Source: Isoetes taiwanensis (taxonomy: Eukaryota; Streptophyta; Lycopodiopsida; Isoetales; Isoetaceae). From it: a stretch of DNA of 64,000 nt. The position numbers were made by a program, and so were the translations under genes. Positions 10,492 through 22,191 of this stretch are shown in pieces. The notes beneath the pieces are model-generated. The model made no database searches and had not been told where the DNA came from. It saw nothing but the letters and a program-made list of their open reading frames with translations. Within the stretch, counting starts at the first letter, position 1; each line of letters starts with the position of its first letter. Location of the stretch: positions 20,042,677 through 20,106,676 of the forward strand of contig JAJEKV010000011.1 of the NCBI GenBank assembly GCA_021234155.1, in the 5' to 3' direction.

Positions 10492-11668
10492 TTGGAAATG
10501 TGTTATGCGGGGTATGACAAGGAAGGCATCATTCTAAGGTGTGTTGACAAAGAAGAAGCTAGATTAGTGGTGAAAGCATGCCATGAAGGGGTATGTGGTG
10601 GACACTTTGCAGCGAGATACCACAAAAGCAAAGAAGATTTTGAGGTCCGGTTATTATTGGCCAACTCTTTTCAAGGACCGTTATGAGACAATCAAGCAAC
10701 ATGTCATAAATGTCGGGTTTTTGGCGGAAGGATTCTTCGGCCCATTTGCATTAATTGCCATAACTTCCCGGGACCCTTCCGGACTTGGGGGCTTGATTTT
10801 ATAGGACACTGTAGATCCTCCTTCTTACGCACAACATCGGTTACATCCTTGTGGCCCACGATTACTTTACAAAATGGGCTGGGCTGTTCCCCCGAGACAA
10901 GCCAATGCATATACTACTGCCAGATTTATCCATGAGAATATATGTGCCAGGTTTGGCATACCTTTCAAACTCATATCTGATAGGGGTAGTCAGTTTTTAA
11001 ACGATGTCATAGCCATATTGCTAGCAACTCTCAAAGTGAGACACTCCAAGAGCTCGTCTTATTATCCTCAAGGTAATGGCCAAGCAGAATCTACAAACAA
11101 AGTGCTCAAGACTATTCTCAAGAAGACTATTAGTGTTTCAAAAAAAGATTGGCACATGAAGTTACATGATGCCTTATGGCTTATAGAGTTACCACCAAAA
11201 TCTCAACCAAGCATACACCTTTTAGCCTGGTTTATGGAGTAGAATCTATTGTCCCAATAGAATTAGAACTTCCCTCCCTGAGAATGGCCTTGAAACTAAA
11301 TTTGGAAATGGAGGAAGCACTCAAAGAAAGATGTATCGACTTATGCGGTTGGAAAACCACGACATGAAGCCGAGAATGCAATATTATTAAAAAAAGCCAA
11401 AGATCTGGCAGCATTCAAGGCTGCACATAAATTACAAGGTACATTGAGAGATGGAGAATTGGTTTTAAAATGGAATAAAGCAAAGGAGGATTGTGCCAGC
11501 AAATTTAAAGAGCTGTGGGAAGGTCCTTTTGAGGTTGCAGGAACAGCAGGCCAGGATTCTTACTGGCTAAGGTCCATATCAGAAGGGAGGGTCTTACCAA
11601 ATCCTATCAATATTCTGCATTTGAAGAGGTACTGGCAACAACATGTTGCTCTTAGTTTGTTTGAATAA
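10492..11668 (+). pseudogene. Tat-like integrase, frameshifted
   Basis: Pieces in several frames give an integrase. The N-terminal zinc-binding region (CHEGVCGGHFAA, then GYYWPTLFKDRYE) lies at 10570-10700. The first catalytic Asp is in VAHDYFTKW (about 10850-10870), the second in LISDRGSQFLND (about 10970), and the Glu in YYPQGNGQAEST (about 11090), so the DDE triad survives. The C-terminal part includes HTPFSLVYGVESIVPIE (11210-11260) and LVLKWNKAKEDCASKFKELW (11450-11510), ending at a stop in 11668. At least four frame changes occur. The enzyme would insert the cDNA. No chromodomain follows, which separates this element from the chromoviruses nearby. Confidence 0.85.
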
Positions 11669-12456
11669 GAATTAATAGCTATATTTAGAGTATGAGTTAT
11701 TAGAGTAGAAACAAAGTCATGAAATATTTCAAAAGACAAAAAACAAGTTGCATTTCATTAGATAAAAATTGTCCTGAAGATTAGTAAGTTAGAGCTTGAA
11801 TTATTTATAAGTCTTAAAAAAAAATATATATATATAAAGAATGTGTGAAGTATGTCATGAGAAGTTAAATTTTCAAGTTAGATAAGTAAGTTGTAGGATT
11901 GCACCTTGTTGTCATAACCTTTTGCAGAGATAACTATTCCATGAGCTAGACGATTCTTGAAGAACAGGTATGTGGTGCTAATGATTAATTCAGTTTCCAT
12001 TCAGGAACATCCTACTGGCCATACATCATTCATTTCATCTTTTCACTCTCCATTATCTTCACCTCACATATGTGTGCTGCTATCATCCTCACCATCCAGC
12101 AAGCACACTCAGCTAACATGTTTGTTATATACTGTATGCAGGTGCAGGTTCATCCTTGACTCATTCGCTCCATCTGCTCATTCATTCACTTCAACTCACA
12201 TATGTGTGCTGCCATCATCTTTACCACCCAGCAAGCACACTCAGCTAACATGCTTTTACATACTGTATGCAGGTTCACCCTCAATATCATTCATCATCAT
12301 CTGCTCCATGTCTGGCCTGATCTCCATGAAGAACTCTGTTTCTCAAACATATGCTCCACATCCACATTGCCATTCATTTTTCCATCATGGCAATCTTCTG
12401 CACTTTGAAGTCATCAGGGGTCTGGCAAACCAGTCTCCCTCTTTTTTTTAGCATGA
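11669..12456 (+). other. Tat 3' internal region with 132-bp tandem duplication
   Basis: No pol domain is present. A unit beginning ctcacatatgtgtgctgc at 12063 recurs at 12195 (offset 132 bp). Both copies end with actgtatgcagg and differ at scattered positions. The open frame across it is low complexity and repeat-driven. The last bases before the 3' LTR are pyrimidine-rich (ctccctctttttttta) rather than the polypurine tract expected on the plus strand. Confidence 0.6.
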
Positions 12457-14940
12457 TGCTGCCACTCATGGCAGCATAGAAGAGCCTTAGACATATCTGA
12501 CATTTGGCTCATTGAATGCATGAGGAAATATGAAGACCATTGGCTTCCAGAAGCACTTGAAGACTCAGTCAAACAGCAAAAGGAACAAATGTTTAGAAGA
12601 ACCAAAGAAGGACATTCACTTGGTTATCTCAAAATTGGAGGATGGACAAGGTTTTTGATTATCATCCAAGGTACTAGAGATCACTCCTACAAGATTTGAA
12701 GTCACTTGTTGAAGAATTGCGAGACATGAGCATGGTATGAAGTCTATTTCATGATTTGAGCATTTGAAGTTTGGATTCTTGATGTTGTAAGAGTTTTGCC
12801 TAGCCAATTTCCCATTTTAATTGCCATTTGACTCATATTCCACCTTCCTATTTCTTGTCATCTCTACACTTCATACTATCATTTCCCATACATCTATATT
12901 TCATCATACCATACCTTGGGATTGTTCAATTCACTTTTTCTAGTCAAAATGACCCACACACTCATGATCCATCCATACATTCATAAGTTTACCAAAAGAA
13001 ACTAAAAAAATGTTGAGGCATTACCCTACTTTCTCTCACTCCAAAAAACCTAAGGTTAAAATGATCACTAGGTTGAGGAAAGGTTGTCACCTATGTCTAG
13101 TTGGCAAAGGGAATTTTTTATGCCCACATCATCACTCACAAGTCCACATCACCCTTCATTACACACGTGTCAATCCACATCATTTTCATTCCATATCCAC
13201 CTCATAAAAACATTTTGACTAGGGAAAAGTTTTTGTCATCCAATGGTACCACATCAGCAGTACATTTGCCACCTCACCAAAATTTATGTCCAGTCACCCC
13301 CCTTCACTCTTTTGACAAAAAATCAAAGTGCTCCAAATCATCTTTTGACAAAACCACCTGGTAGCCCTTGTGAAATATGCCACCTGGCACAAAAAAAATT
13401 TTCAAATTGAGTTTATTTGGACCTCCTTAAGCTACTTCTTGGGAAACGTGCCTTCTTTGGAAAAATGGCAAAACCTACCTACATCTACCCCCCCCATCTA
13501 TCTACCCTCTCATTTTCCGCCAAGTGGCGTCCCCCCTGGCGTGCCAGGTCGAATCACGAGCCGACGCTGGCGTGGGAGGAGACCACGCAATCAGTTAAAA
13601 CGGCTTCAGAAGTCTATTTATATCCTTGTTTAACTTTTTGCTCTTGGCCTGTGGGATATATCTGCTGAAGGAAGCCAAGAACCCTTAATTTTTGCCAACC
13701 AAGAAACGGAATTTTTGGCCGTATCCGACCACAAATTCTCATCATTACCTTCCGAATCCACCTCTGCAACATCAAGAAAACAAATCGAAGCTAAAAGACA
13801 AAGGATCTGGCCGTAGATTCAAGAATTTCAACAGAACAGGGCCTTTTTAAAGAGGGCAAATCTCTATGCGGAATTCAGGGGCTTTTACGCTAAATTGAAG
13901 ATTGCTGGTGTGAAGTACATGCAAAAGTGATCTCCTGCTGCGGATTCGACCCTCCTTGCTGTTCAAATTGATCATTGATCAGTAAAGCTGACCATAAAAC
14001 TGTCCGTTTTTCGGAAATATGCTTTGCTCATTAACTGTGGGCATCGAAAATGATGTGATTCCTCCAATTTGATATATCAAGTGAATGAAAATCCAATTTG
14101 GTAATATCTTTCCCTTTGAAATTTTTGAAATTCCAAAAAAAAAAATAGCTCTGAAATAGCTTCTATATTGCATAAAGGCTAAAGAAAATTCAAAAAATAG
14201 ATTATTTCGTTTCTTTCAACTAGTATGCATATCAATCAACACTGTTCTATGGTTAATAAGGAAAAAACTCTACTCACCATAATGCCATTCCGTATCTCAT
14301 CACCTTAACTACACCATTGCATACTCTATAGTTGAACTCCTGAAGCTCTAGTGATTTTAATAGCAAGGGTTGATTTAGGATATCTCTACTGTTCCTTTTA
14401 CATAGTTTTCCTACCTAAATATCGATAAAATTTGAAAAAAGCATTCTCTGTGGCAAAAGACATAGTCTGTCAGTTCATAAAATCCCATAGTTCCAAAATA
14501 TCTTTATCTCTAGACTGTATTAGTGTTTGCACGTGACCCTTTAGACCCTTTAACACCTCCCCAGGTGGTTTCATTCAAAAAAGATATTCCTAAAGAATTC
14601 TGCAAAAAGGAGCTCTCTGCCGAGGGCATTGACCAAATTTTGACCTAGTCAGTTGTGTGATTTTAAAGTGCCAAATGATATCTGACTTCAGAATATATTT
14701 TGCACATATATCACATCAATTGTCTAGTATACTATTGCATTGATTTCAGAAGAAAATTCAATTTATATTGCTCAGAATCTAAAGGTTAGTATTGTGCATT
14801 TTCTTCCAATTTGGGAAACTGGTCCTAACAGACTCCTTGAAGGTTGTTTCTGCAAATTTTGAGCATAGAGTGGTTGCCTAAAGCAACCTGGAGGTCCTAT
14901 ACCATTCCAGTTGAGGGATTGCCAGGAATACCCTCAACAA
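12457..14940 (+). repeat. 3' LTR of Tat-like element
   Basis: It is 2484 bp long, the same length as the 5' LTR, with identical TG start, CA end and terminal hairpin. Scattered differences include a C-run expansion near 13490 and one-base indels near 12938 and 13374. Confidence 0.95.
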
Positions 14941-14945
14941 TTGTG
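14941..14945. repeat. Right target-site duplication of Tat-like element
   Basis: ATTGT follows the terminal CA of the 3' LTR and matches the left copy at 3729-3733. Confidence 0.9.
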
Positions 14946-15099
14946 CAAAGGAAGAGACACATCCACAACAATTTGTTTTGTCTTAACTAATCTGCCTTGT
15001 TTCATAAAACAAATGATGCAGGCAAATGATGACAAATTGAAGTAAAATTAGCTGCCAAACTCATTGCTACATGTAAACCATGCCACATTGCACTATATA

Positions 15100-17907
15100 T
15101 CACGATAGAAGAGAGGCCAATGTTGCTCTCTATCTCATCAGTCGTTTCCGGGTGGGCACAGACAGTCGGGATGAGGAGGTCGACTCAGATCACCTCCCAC
15201 TTTATTTGGACCTGGTTTGGCGAGCCGCCAGAACCCCCACTATGCCAGCCCCCTCGTAGTCCCTCGGTTGAGACTTCGATTATGAGCGGTGAGGACTTCT
15301 GCCCAAGATGCTCATGGGCGCCCTCCCGGTAATTACTGACCTCCACACTAGAGCGGCGTGACGGACCGGTGACCGCTATTACGGGATCACGGTGGGCCGG
15401 AGTGCTTTAGCGGAACCCCCGCGTCGCCGCTTCGAGGTCGACAACATTCAGCGTAACCGATGGTTTGATCGCGGTTTGAAGAAAAGCATAGCGGCAGCTT
15501 CCACGATACGGATCCGGTACACGCTGCGAGCCACCACCACCGATCGCGCCCATCCCGGAAGGACACAAAGGCGCCTTACCTTCCTAAGCATCGGGGGGAG
15601 ATGTTAGGCTGCTTGGACACTCATCCTCCCGAACCTTTTGGCGGGTGCTTGAAGGCCAGCCCAGCCTCTGAGGGGACATCACACCCGGGCGGTGGGAGCG
15701 AGTACTTGCGGCGGCTCTATGACCCGCCCGGGGGCAGCGTCGCCCATACCCCCCGGGATGGCCCCCATTGGTTCTCGTGGGCGAGGATGTTGAGGAGGGC
15801 ACTGCAGCGACTAGCTAATGGGAAGGCACCGACCTCGATGGTATCTGGGCCGAGTTACTCAAGTGGGCGAGGGGCCCGCTTGTCTTGGGTCCTCACTACC
15901 CCTGTTCAACAGAGCATTGCGGGAGGGTTTCCCCGACAATGGACCCTACAAGGGTTGTTCCCATTCACAAAGGCGACCCGACCCACCTTTGTCCGGCCAA
16001 TTCAGGACGATCATGGTCGATTCGATTTGCCAAAGCGTTGGTGGCATTCTCGGCGGCCCGATTGACCCGCCCGGGCGGCGGCGGATGTCGCGAAACCCTC
16101 ACCGCAGGCGGGCTTTTCGACCCGCCACTCAGCGATTGACCATATCTTTCTGCTGCGGACGCGATTGAAAACGCCGGAATCATCGGTGGACTTGTATTGC
16201 TGCTTTGTGGACTTCGCAAAAGGCTTTTGTCTGGTCCCGGGAAAAAGCGTAGGCTAAGGCTAAGTCAAGCTGGGGCTCCCGCTGCTGTGCGAGAATGCCA
16301 TATCTGAGTTGTATGAGAGTTGTTTTGGCGGGATGCAGCCGGCGGGCCAAGCATTCACCCGGTAGTATCGGGGTCCGGCGGGGGTTGCCCCCCTCGCCAA
16401 CACTTTTGGCCTCTACATTGATCGGTTAGAGCCACGGCTTCTGCGAGCATGGGGGATGGCATACGACTTTTGCACGGGTCATCCGCCCGGCTCATCTATC
16501 GCGGGCGATGTTGGCCTGGCCCCACACCCCCGCTATGCGTCTCACACGGATGCCCTAGACACATTTTGTCGAGACTCTGACATCTTGGCGTCAATCTGGC
16601 CAAGACCGGGGTGGTTCTCATATCCTCTTCCGCGTCACCCCATGCCTCCTGCACTCACATATCGGGGGCGGCACTGTGGGCGTCCACGCCCACCTACAAG
16701 TACCTAGGGGTGGAGTTCCCCCTCCTCACTCTCTGGCGGGGCGCCTATCCACTTAAGGTGTGACAAAGAGGCCGAAAGCGCTTTATGCCATCTTGCAACA
16801 ACGATCACCGAGGCGAGCTATATGATTGGGGACATCACCACATCCTGTTAGGGCAGGTCGAAATTTGCCCTTCATGCGGGCCGAGGTTTGGGGCCCGGTC
16901 GTCTTTGGCACTGGAATGACTTGGAGCAGTGCGAGATAGCATTTTTGGCACGGGCACTTGGGGTGAAACCTTCAGCCCCCATCGGTTCTCGCTGCAGGAA
17001 ACTGGATTCTTGCCGCTTCAGCGAGCAGCCCTTGATAGACACATCGTCTATTTTCAGAAAGTGGTTACTATGGGTGATGCTCGGCTCCGCTTTGGGCTTA
17101 CTTCGCGGGCATGAGTCCGCCGGCTTAGGGCCTGTTGGAGGGGTAAGAGAGATCGCTGGTTCGCCAGATGGAACGTCGCGAGGGGAGCAGATGCGCATAT
17201 TTGGGCGCGCGCGGCCCGATCGTGACAGCCTGCGGGAGTACCTAGATGCTTGTTTCCTTGGCAAGCTCTGGGACCCCATTGCTCTAGAGCAGGTCAAAAT
17301 GGCCCATTACAAGGAGCACATCAACCCCGTGTTAGCCCGGGGCCCACAGCTCTACCTGCGTTCCCAGCTGCCCCTGAAAAAGCGCAGACTCATTGCCTCC
17401 ATTCGCACAGGTGCCTACCATCTTCGCATCGAGACGGGCAGGTGGATTGGGGAGCCCCGCCAGGACAGGCTCTGTCAGTGCTGTCAAACGGGTGCCATTG
17501 AGGATGAGTCTCACACTTTCCAGAGTTGCCCAGCGTTCAGTCAGGTCCGGGCCAGATACGCTCCCTTAGTATGCGGCGGGCGTGCCCTTGCATTTGCGAT
17601 GAACACACCGTCAAGATGCGTGCCACGGGGTCATACATCCGGGAGGTACTTGGACTGCTTGAGTCACCTTTGCCCCGCTTTGTCTGTCCGTGACTAGGCA
17701 CTACGGGGGTGGTGCATGACTGTATATATTGGGATGTTTCTGCATTTTATATGATTAGCACAGTTTGTCAGCAGGCTGATTGCTGCCACGGTTTTTCCCT
17801 CGAAAACCCTTCGGGGCGGGGGGTTTTTTAATCCGGGCAGTAATCCGCTTGCTGCGTTTTTGTATTGGGTCCCATAGACCGATTGGTCTCCGTGGACGAT
17901 AAAAGTA
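15100..17907 (+). mobile_element. 5'-truncated LINE (GC-rich family)
   Basis: Broken frames on the plus strand read in LINE ORF2 order. The end of the endonuclease (a DHLPLYLDL block near 15190) and NRWFDRGLKKSIA (15450) come first. RT pieces follow (LLRTRLKTPESSVDLYCCF, FVDFAKAF near 16200; GLYIDRLEPRLL near 16410; a YLGVEF block near 16705), then the C-terminal region (16888-17697). The GC content is clearly above that of the neighbours. The 3' untranslated part runs to a CCTT microsatellite at 17908. The catalytic YADD is not readable in any single frame, and several indels make it inactive. The 5' end sits about 160 bp downstream of the Tat element. Compare the minus-strand relative at 41.0-41.6 kb. 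Confidence 0.8.
16888..17697 (+). pseudogene. LINE ORF2 C-terminal region with CCHC knuckle
   Basis: A 269-codon open frame at the 3' end of the LINE carries QLYLRSQLPLKKRRLIASIR, then AYHLRIETGRWIGEPRQDRL and a Cys/His cluster, CQCCQTGAIEDESHTFQSC. The same order (LYLKANISKIQRRLIARY, CKLCRAGQVEDERHVFLVC) occurs in the 41-kb minus-strand LINE, which defines a shared family. Such C-terminal knuckles in LINE ORF2 bind nucleic acid during target-primed reverse transcription. The upstream half of the frame has no domain I recognise. The frame ends in a stop at 17695-17697. Confidence 0.75.
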
Positions 17908-17931
17908 CCTTCCTTCCTTCCTTCCTTCCTT
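17908..17931. repeat. CCTT microsatellite tail of LINE
   Basis: Six CCTT units follow the LINE 3' untranslated region, in the place where a poly(A) or simple-repeat tail is expected. Confidence 0.8.
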
Positions 17932-18132
17932 ACAAGGTATACAATTTCTTGATTCTTTAAGACTTAAATTTTCAGCCTTGTGACCAAGAAGTCTTTGTCT
18001 GCTTGTTCTTGAATGCTTTGCGCTGCTTAATACACTGTAGTTTGTGTTCAACATTTTGTCTTATCCTTCAAATTATCTTTTTGTATTAGCATTATCATTC
18101 TTGTTTACCTTTGGACTTCCTGTCCTTTTTGT

Positions 18133-18195
18133 TGTTTGGGGCCCATGACCAATTTGGTATCTGTGGATGTTGAAAACCTATCTATTTATCTATCT
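18133..18195 (+). mobile_element. Second LINE 3' end with TATC-type tail
   Basis: The segment gttgtttggggcccatgacc onward aligns to 17864-17907, the 3' terminal part of the first LINE (both read ttgt..ttggg.ccca, then a gaccaattggt-like block, then tgtggacgat/gaaaa). It is followed by ctatctatttatctatct instead of CCTT repeats. So it is the end of a second, diverged copy with a different tail, severely 5'-truncated. Confidence 0.6.
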
Positions 18196-19958
18196 TCAAG
18201 CTTCACACATCTCTCCAACGAACTAACACATATCAAAACTCTGTATATCCTTAACCTGGAGACCTTTTCACACAAAATATTTTAGAAATTTATTGCAACT
18301 TAATCTATTTGCACAGTCTAAGAGTCCACTTATATAGACAGACAAACAAACATACTTGCATTCATGTTCAATTCTCAGATTGAAAGATCCCAATCATACA
18401 AGAGACAAACTTTTAAGAATATACGAGTATGGGAACATAGCAAGTTTATTGAGACCCCCCCCCTTGCCTCAAATACGAATCAGATTTTTAAAGGAGATAT
18501 ATCTCGGCAACTTAAAAAATCCATGCTGAAAATGCAACCCTAGTGCTGCATTTCCACTCGCCCTTAAGCTGTGGAATGCTATCAACGAGCTACTCTGAGG
18601 CAACCGCACCATGGCTGTCTCTATTTTTCACAACCACTTGAATTAAAAAAAAAAAAACCCCTGCTAGTCCAAGCAACAACCCTGCTAGCAGTTCAAGCCG
18701 CATTGATCAATCCCGCAATAGCCTTATCATTCCATACAATGATCGAGCAGATTACAGATGGTGCATCATACAACAGTGTTCGAAAATAATTTGAGGCATA
18801 ACCAAAAAATTTGCCGGTGTTTGTAAGTGTATACCGGATACCTATATACTAAAACTCAAAAATACTGGATTTTATATGTAAACTCTATTTCTGCAACTTT
18901 TTTCCCCCACCGGCAAAAGTGTCAACCAGAAAATAAGAACTCCAACTGGTAATCCTCGAGCCTAACCCCTATCTTTTTTATCCCTGTCATACAATGGCCA
19001 AGAAGTTAATTAACTTTAGAATTTATTCAAAAGACAATGGTCCAATAATCTATATATCCTGTATGTTCCACCAAAAAAACCACTACATGGTCTACCATCA
19101 AATTGCCATATAGTTTCTATGTAAAGCCATGTTATTCCATTGTGGCATGCATTTTCATGCATAACATGCCCTTGTGCATGTGCTTCACTTTAAACTTCTG
19201 AATATTTAATCTTTAAAGACATCATCTAAATCTTAACACAAGTTTTCATTTCGCTTTGCAGAGATATTTGTTTCAGAAATCTGTATTTTCCATGTTGCAT
19301 AACTCATTTTTTCAGTTAATAAGGGTTCCACTCTTGCTCGCATTTTCTGACACTTTGAATTTTTTATACCTCATTATCCCAAAGGTGCATCTTTTTCTTA
19401 TATCTATTTTTTAAATTTGGAAAACTTTTTGGATTTTTTTTTCAGGTTGAATTTCAAAAGTTGTGAGGGCTTTTCTCGCCTGTAAAAACATTCAGGTTCT
19501 CCAAAAATCGGGCATGGGGATTTGTGTACAATTTTCAATTGCAAAAAAAATGGAGGATGCGCATGTTGGATGGATTGATGGCAGACGCATGGTTAAGGTG
19601 GCATCCTCGGCACATGTTTAAGATCAAATTCCATTTCTGATTCCAAATTTGATATGGCAGGGAATCATCAAGGAAAATCTTTGTGTGATATCTAATCTGT
19701 AATGCTTGAAGATGAAATCCTCCATTGAGATTCCAGTGAGCATTGATTTCTTTTTTACAGGCTGAGGTCTTATTTTAGTTATGTCCATGTTAAAAGTTTT
19801 TGGCCATGCATTGCTCAGATCAAGCTATTAACATGGTAGCTATCATTTTGGCTTTCAAAAATGCCCTGCTATGAAGTATCTCTTTTTGTGTTCTTTTGAG
19901 CATACGATTTCATGTTTATGCTTATTTACCCGAACTTATGCTTATCTGAAACGGCTGA
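18196..19958. other. No supported gene
   Basis: AT-rich DNA contains a C-run (18457-18465), short A and T tracts and only short frames. I see no domain, repeat pair or RNA gene before the chromovirus target duplication. Confidence 0.5.
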
Positions 19959-19963
19959 CCATT
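19959..19963. repeat. Left target-site duplication of chromovirus
   Basis: CCATT immediately precedes TGTGACGG and is repeated after the 3' LTR. Confidence 0.92.
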
Positions 19964-21611
19964 TGTGACGGTCCAAGGGAATATACGCCATAAATACGTA
20001 TATTCCTGGATCCGTCACCATACAAGTCTATCTTTATAGCCTTGTATACCATAGATTGTGGCACTAGGGGGCATGGCTAAGTTATTCTCATAACTTAGCC
20101 AACCATAGGTTAAGCCATTATCCACGTGGCCTTAACCTATTGGGGCACCGCCACACAGGACTCACCCGATTGGTGCCACGTGGCATCCTAGGTGGACCTA
20201 ACTTATATAGGCATAAACCCCTAACCCTAGACCTCTTTTTCAGCCCTAGCACCCCCGAGACTCACCTACATGTTCGAAACCCCGTTTTGAACATCGCTCG
20301 TTAATGGCATAGGGCCGGTGCAAGAGCCCAATGAGGGTAGACCCGCTCTTGGGTAGGAACAGCAGCTTGTGAGTCGAAGACCATGGAGCCTCGGATCCGG
20401 AGGGGAGAGCATCGAGGAGCAGGTATGTAGGATAGTAGTTGTGATAGCTCATCTGGGCTTAGCATTCCAGGTGTGCTAGTATTTTGTGTCTAGAGTAGAG
20501 CCATCCTAGACCCCATATTCAACATCTTGAACCCTAATCAAGGAACCCTAACTGTTAGTTAGTTGTATGATTAGGTTAAGATGTTCCTCTTATGATTATT
20601 CTCATGATGTGATGATTATATGATGTTGGTTGATCATGTTTGCTCCTCTTGTATCGGGAAGGGGGGTAGAGACCTAGGGCCATATGTAGTATGTTCCTAG
20701 AGTAGATCCCTTAGTTCCTATTAGTTGCGGCCTGTGCATAGGAGCCCACCAGGCTATTGAGGCTATGATATGACTCAGCACCAGATAACGAGGCTAGAGG
20801 GAAAGTGGAGGGAGGATCCCCCACGGGAGTGGGGGCTTCGGGGATCCCATAGTGGGCTAGGCTTATGGTGGGTCACTTAGGTGTGGGCCGAGCATGGGTC
20901 CGGACACCTCTCACGGGGCAATGGTGTTGCCCCGCCTCTCGGAGCTGCAAGTGTTGGCTTGGCTCTCGTTTTGGGGTTCGGTCAGTGCAGAATGGGTGTG
21001 TGTCGCCACGATTCTCTAGCCGCCACCTCCTCTAGACCCCAGGAAGGGGAGATGCAACCCTTCCCCGCCTCATCGGACCGAGGAGATGCAACACGGGAGT
21101 AGTCCCGATGGGTGATGCCATGGGATTGCGTCCCAGGAAGGCTAGAGTCCCGTCGAGCCTGATCTAGCCCATCCGCAAAGTATGCACAGGGAGGGGCGGA
21201 TGGAGTGGTCAACCCTAGCCATTGTTCTATGCCAGCCCTGCGCCATCGCCATGACTTCGGTGCTGCTCTATCTTGAGGCCTAGCGGTCGGTCACCCTCCT
21301 TACGAAGTCCGGCGGGGTAGGAGCTCTCTGTTTTATGGTTTGTGATTATCATCTATGCATTGGTTTATGTGCGATGCACTACCCTCCGAGGTAGTATTTG
21401 TATATGTTTTATGCTAGTTACGACGTGTTATAAACTTCATTTGTTATAGGAGCCCATAGGGGAAGGGCGCGCAAGACACCTTCGTGTTCCCTTCCCGCAC
21501 TAGGAGTTCTCTCGAGTCACGGGGTAGACGAAGGGCCCATGCGGTTGATGAGCCGGATGGGGATTTCTGCCGAGGGCGGTACGGGCGTTTGTTTAGCGAG
21601 GGAGCGTCACA
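19964..21611 (+). repeat. 5' LTR of chromovirus
   Basis: The 1648-bp LTR has 7-bp terminal inverted repeats, TGTGACG and CGTCACA. A TATATAGG box at 20204-20211 is followed by an ACCCTAGACCTC leader. Related LTRs occur at 41579-43141 and 59581-61249 on the opposite strand. Short frames inside are not genes. Confidence 0.95.
20203..20211 (+). promoter_or_regulatory. Candidate TATA box of chromovirus LTR
   Basis: TTATATAGG occurs after a CACGTGG-containing block (G-box-like, near 20143 and 20177). Both motifs are kept in the 3' LTR at about 31739. Transcription would start a few tens of bases downstream. Confidence 0.5.
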
Positions 21612-21612
21612 A

Positions 21613-21624
21613 TGGTATCAGAGG
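21613..21624 (+). other. Primer binding site, initiator Met tRNA
   Basis: TGGTATCAGAGG starts one base after the 5' LTR and matches the plant initiator-Met primer site TGGTATCAGAGC except in its last base. Confidence 0.88.
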
Positions 21625-22191
21625 CGATGTTCTTGGTTGACCAAGAACTAGCACTGACCATAACCATGAAGTAGTCTAACAGGCCTATAGGGGTGTGGAA
21701 TAAACATTTCCACCATCGAATCACAGGAAAAATGGGGAAAAAAAAAAATTTTCTCCTAGGTAGTGGGTCAGGAATTAGGCTAAGTGTTAGACGAAGATTT
21801 GAGGGAGGCAAACGAATCTTCTAGTAAATTTGGAGTGAAAATTATGCATCTGCATCAAATTTCACCTAAAATGGGTCGAAGAATCATGCCAATCGGAGGC
21901 CCAGTGAAAAATGGCGCAAAATTCATAAATTGCACTTGAACCATTAGGAAAATTCGAAAATTTAAAGATAATATCAATTAATGTAGGTTAATATATACAT
22001 TAATAGTTAAATAATTAATTAAATATCTTGTAATTAATAAGGGGGGGCTAATAAATAGGGGTAATTATGGTAGGAGAATATTCCCAGGGACCCTCCTTTT
22101 TAAATATCGACACCTCATTTTCTCTCTCAACCCTTCACCTCCAACCTTCTCTTGCCCGACCCTTAGTCACCAAGCTTACGAACCATAAGAT

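Larger units (their letters stand above)
3734..14940 (+). mobile_element. Complete Tat-like Ty3/gypsy LTR retrotransposon
   Basis: Two near-identical 2484-bp direct repeats (3734-6217 and 12457-14940) start TG and end CA. They flank plus-strand gag, protease, RNase H, reverse transcriptase and integrase reading frames. The 5-bp sequence ATTGT lies immediately outside both ends, a clean target-site duplication. The RNase H with GDSQLVCRQ, the DGG-type protease and the long LTRs place it with the plant Tat/Athila branch. The order is gag, protease, archaeal-type RNase H, RT, decayed gypsy RNase H, integrase, then about 790 bp of non-coding tail. Gag and pol are frameshifted several times, so this copy is probably not autonomous. 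The LTRs are so similar that insertion should be recent. Confidence 0.95.

Noticed and set aside
15584-16219. Overlapping GC-rich frames on both strands
   Set aside because: High GC removes stops by chance; only the LINE-type motifs in the plus frames are supported.
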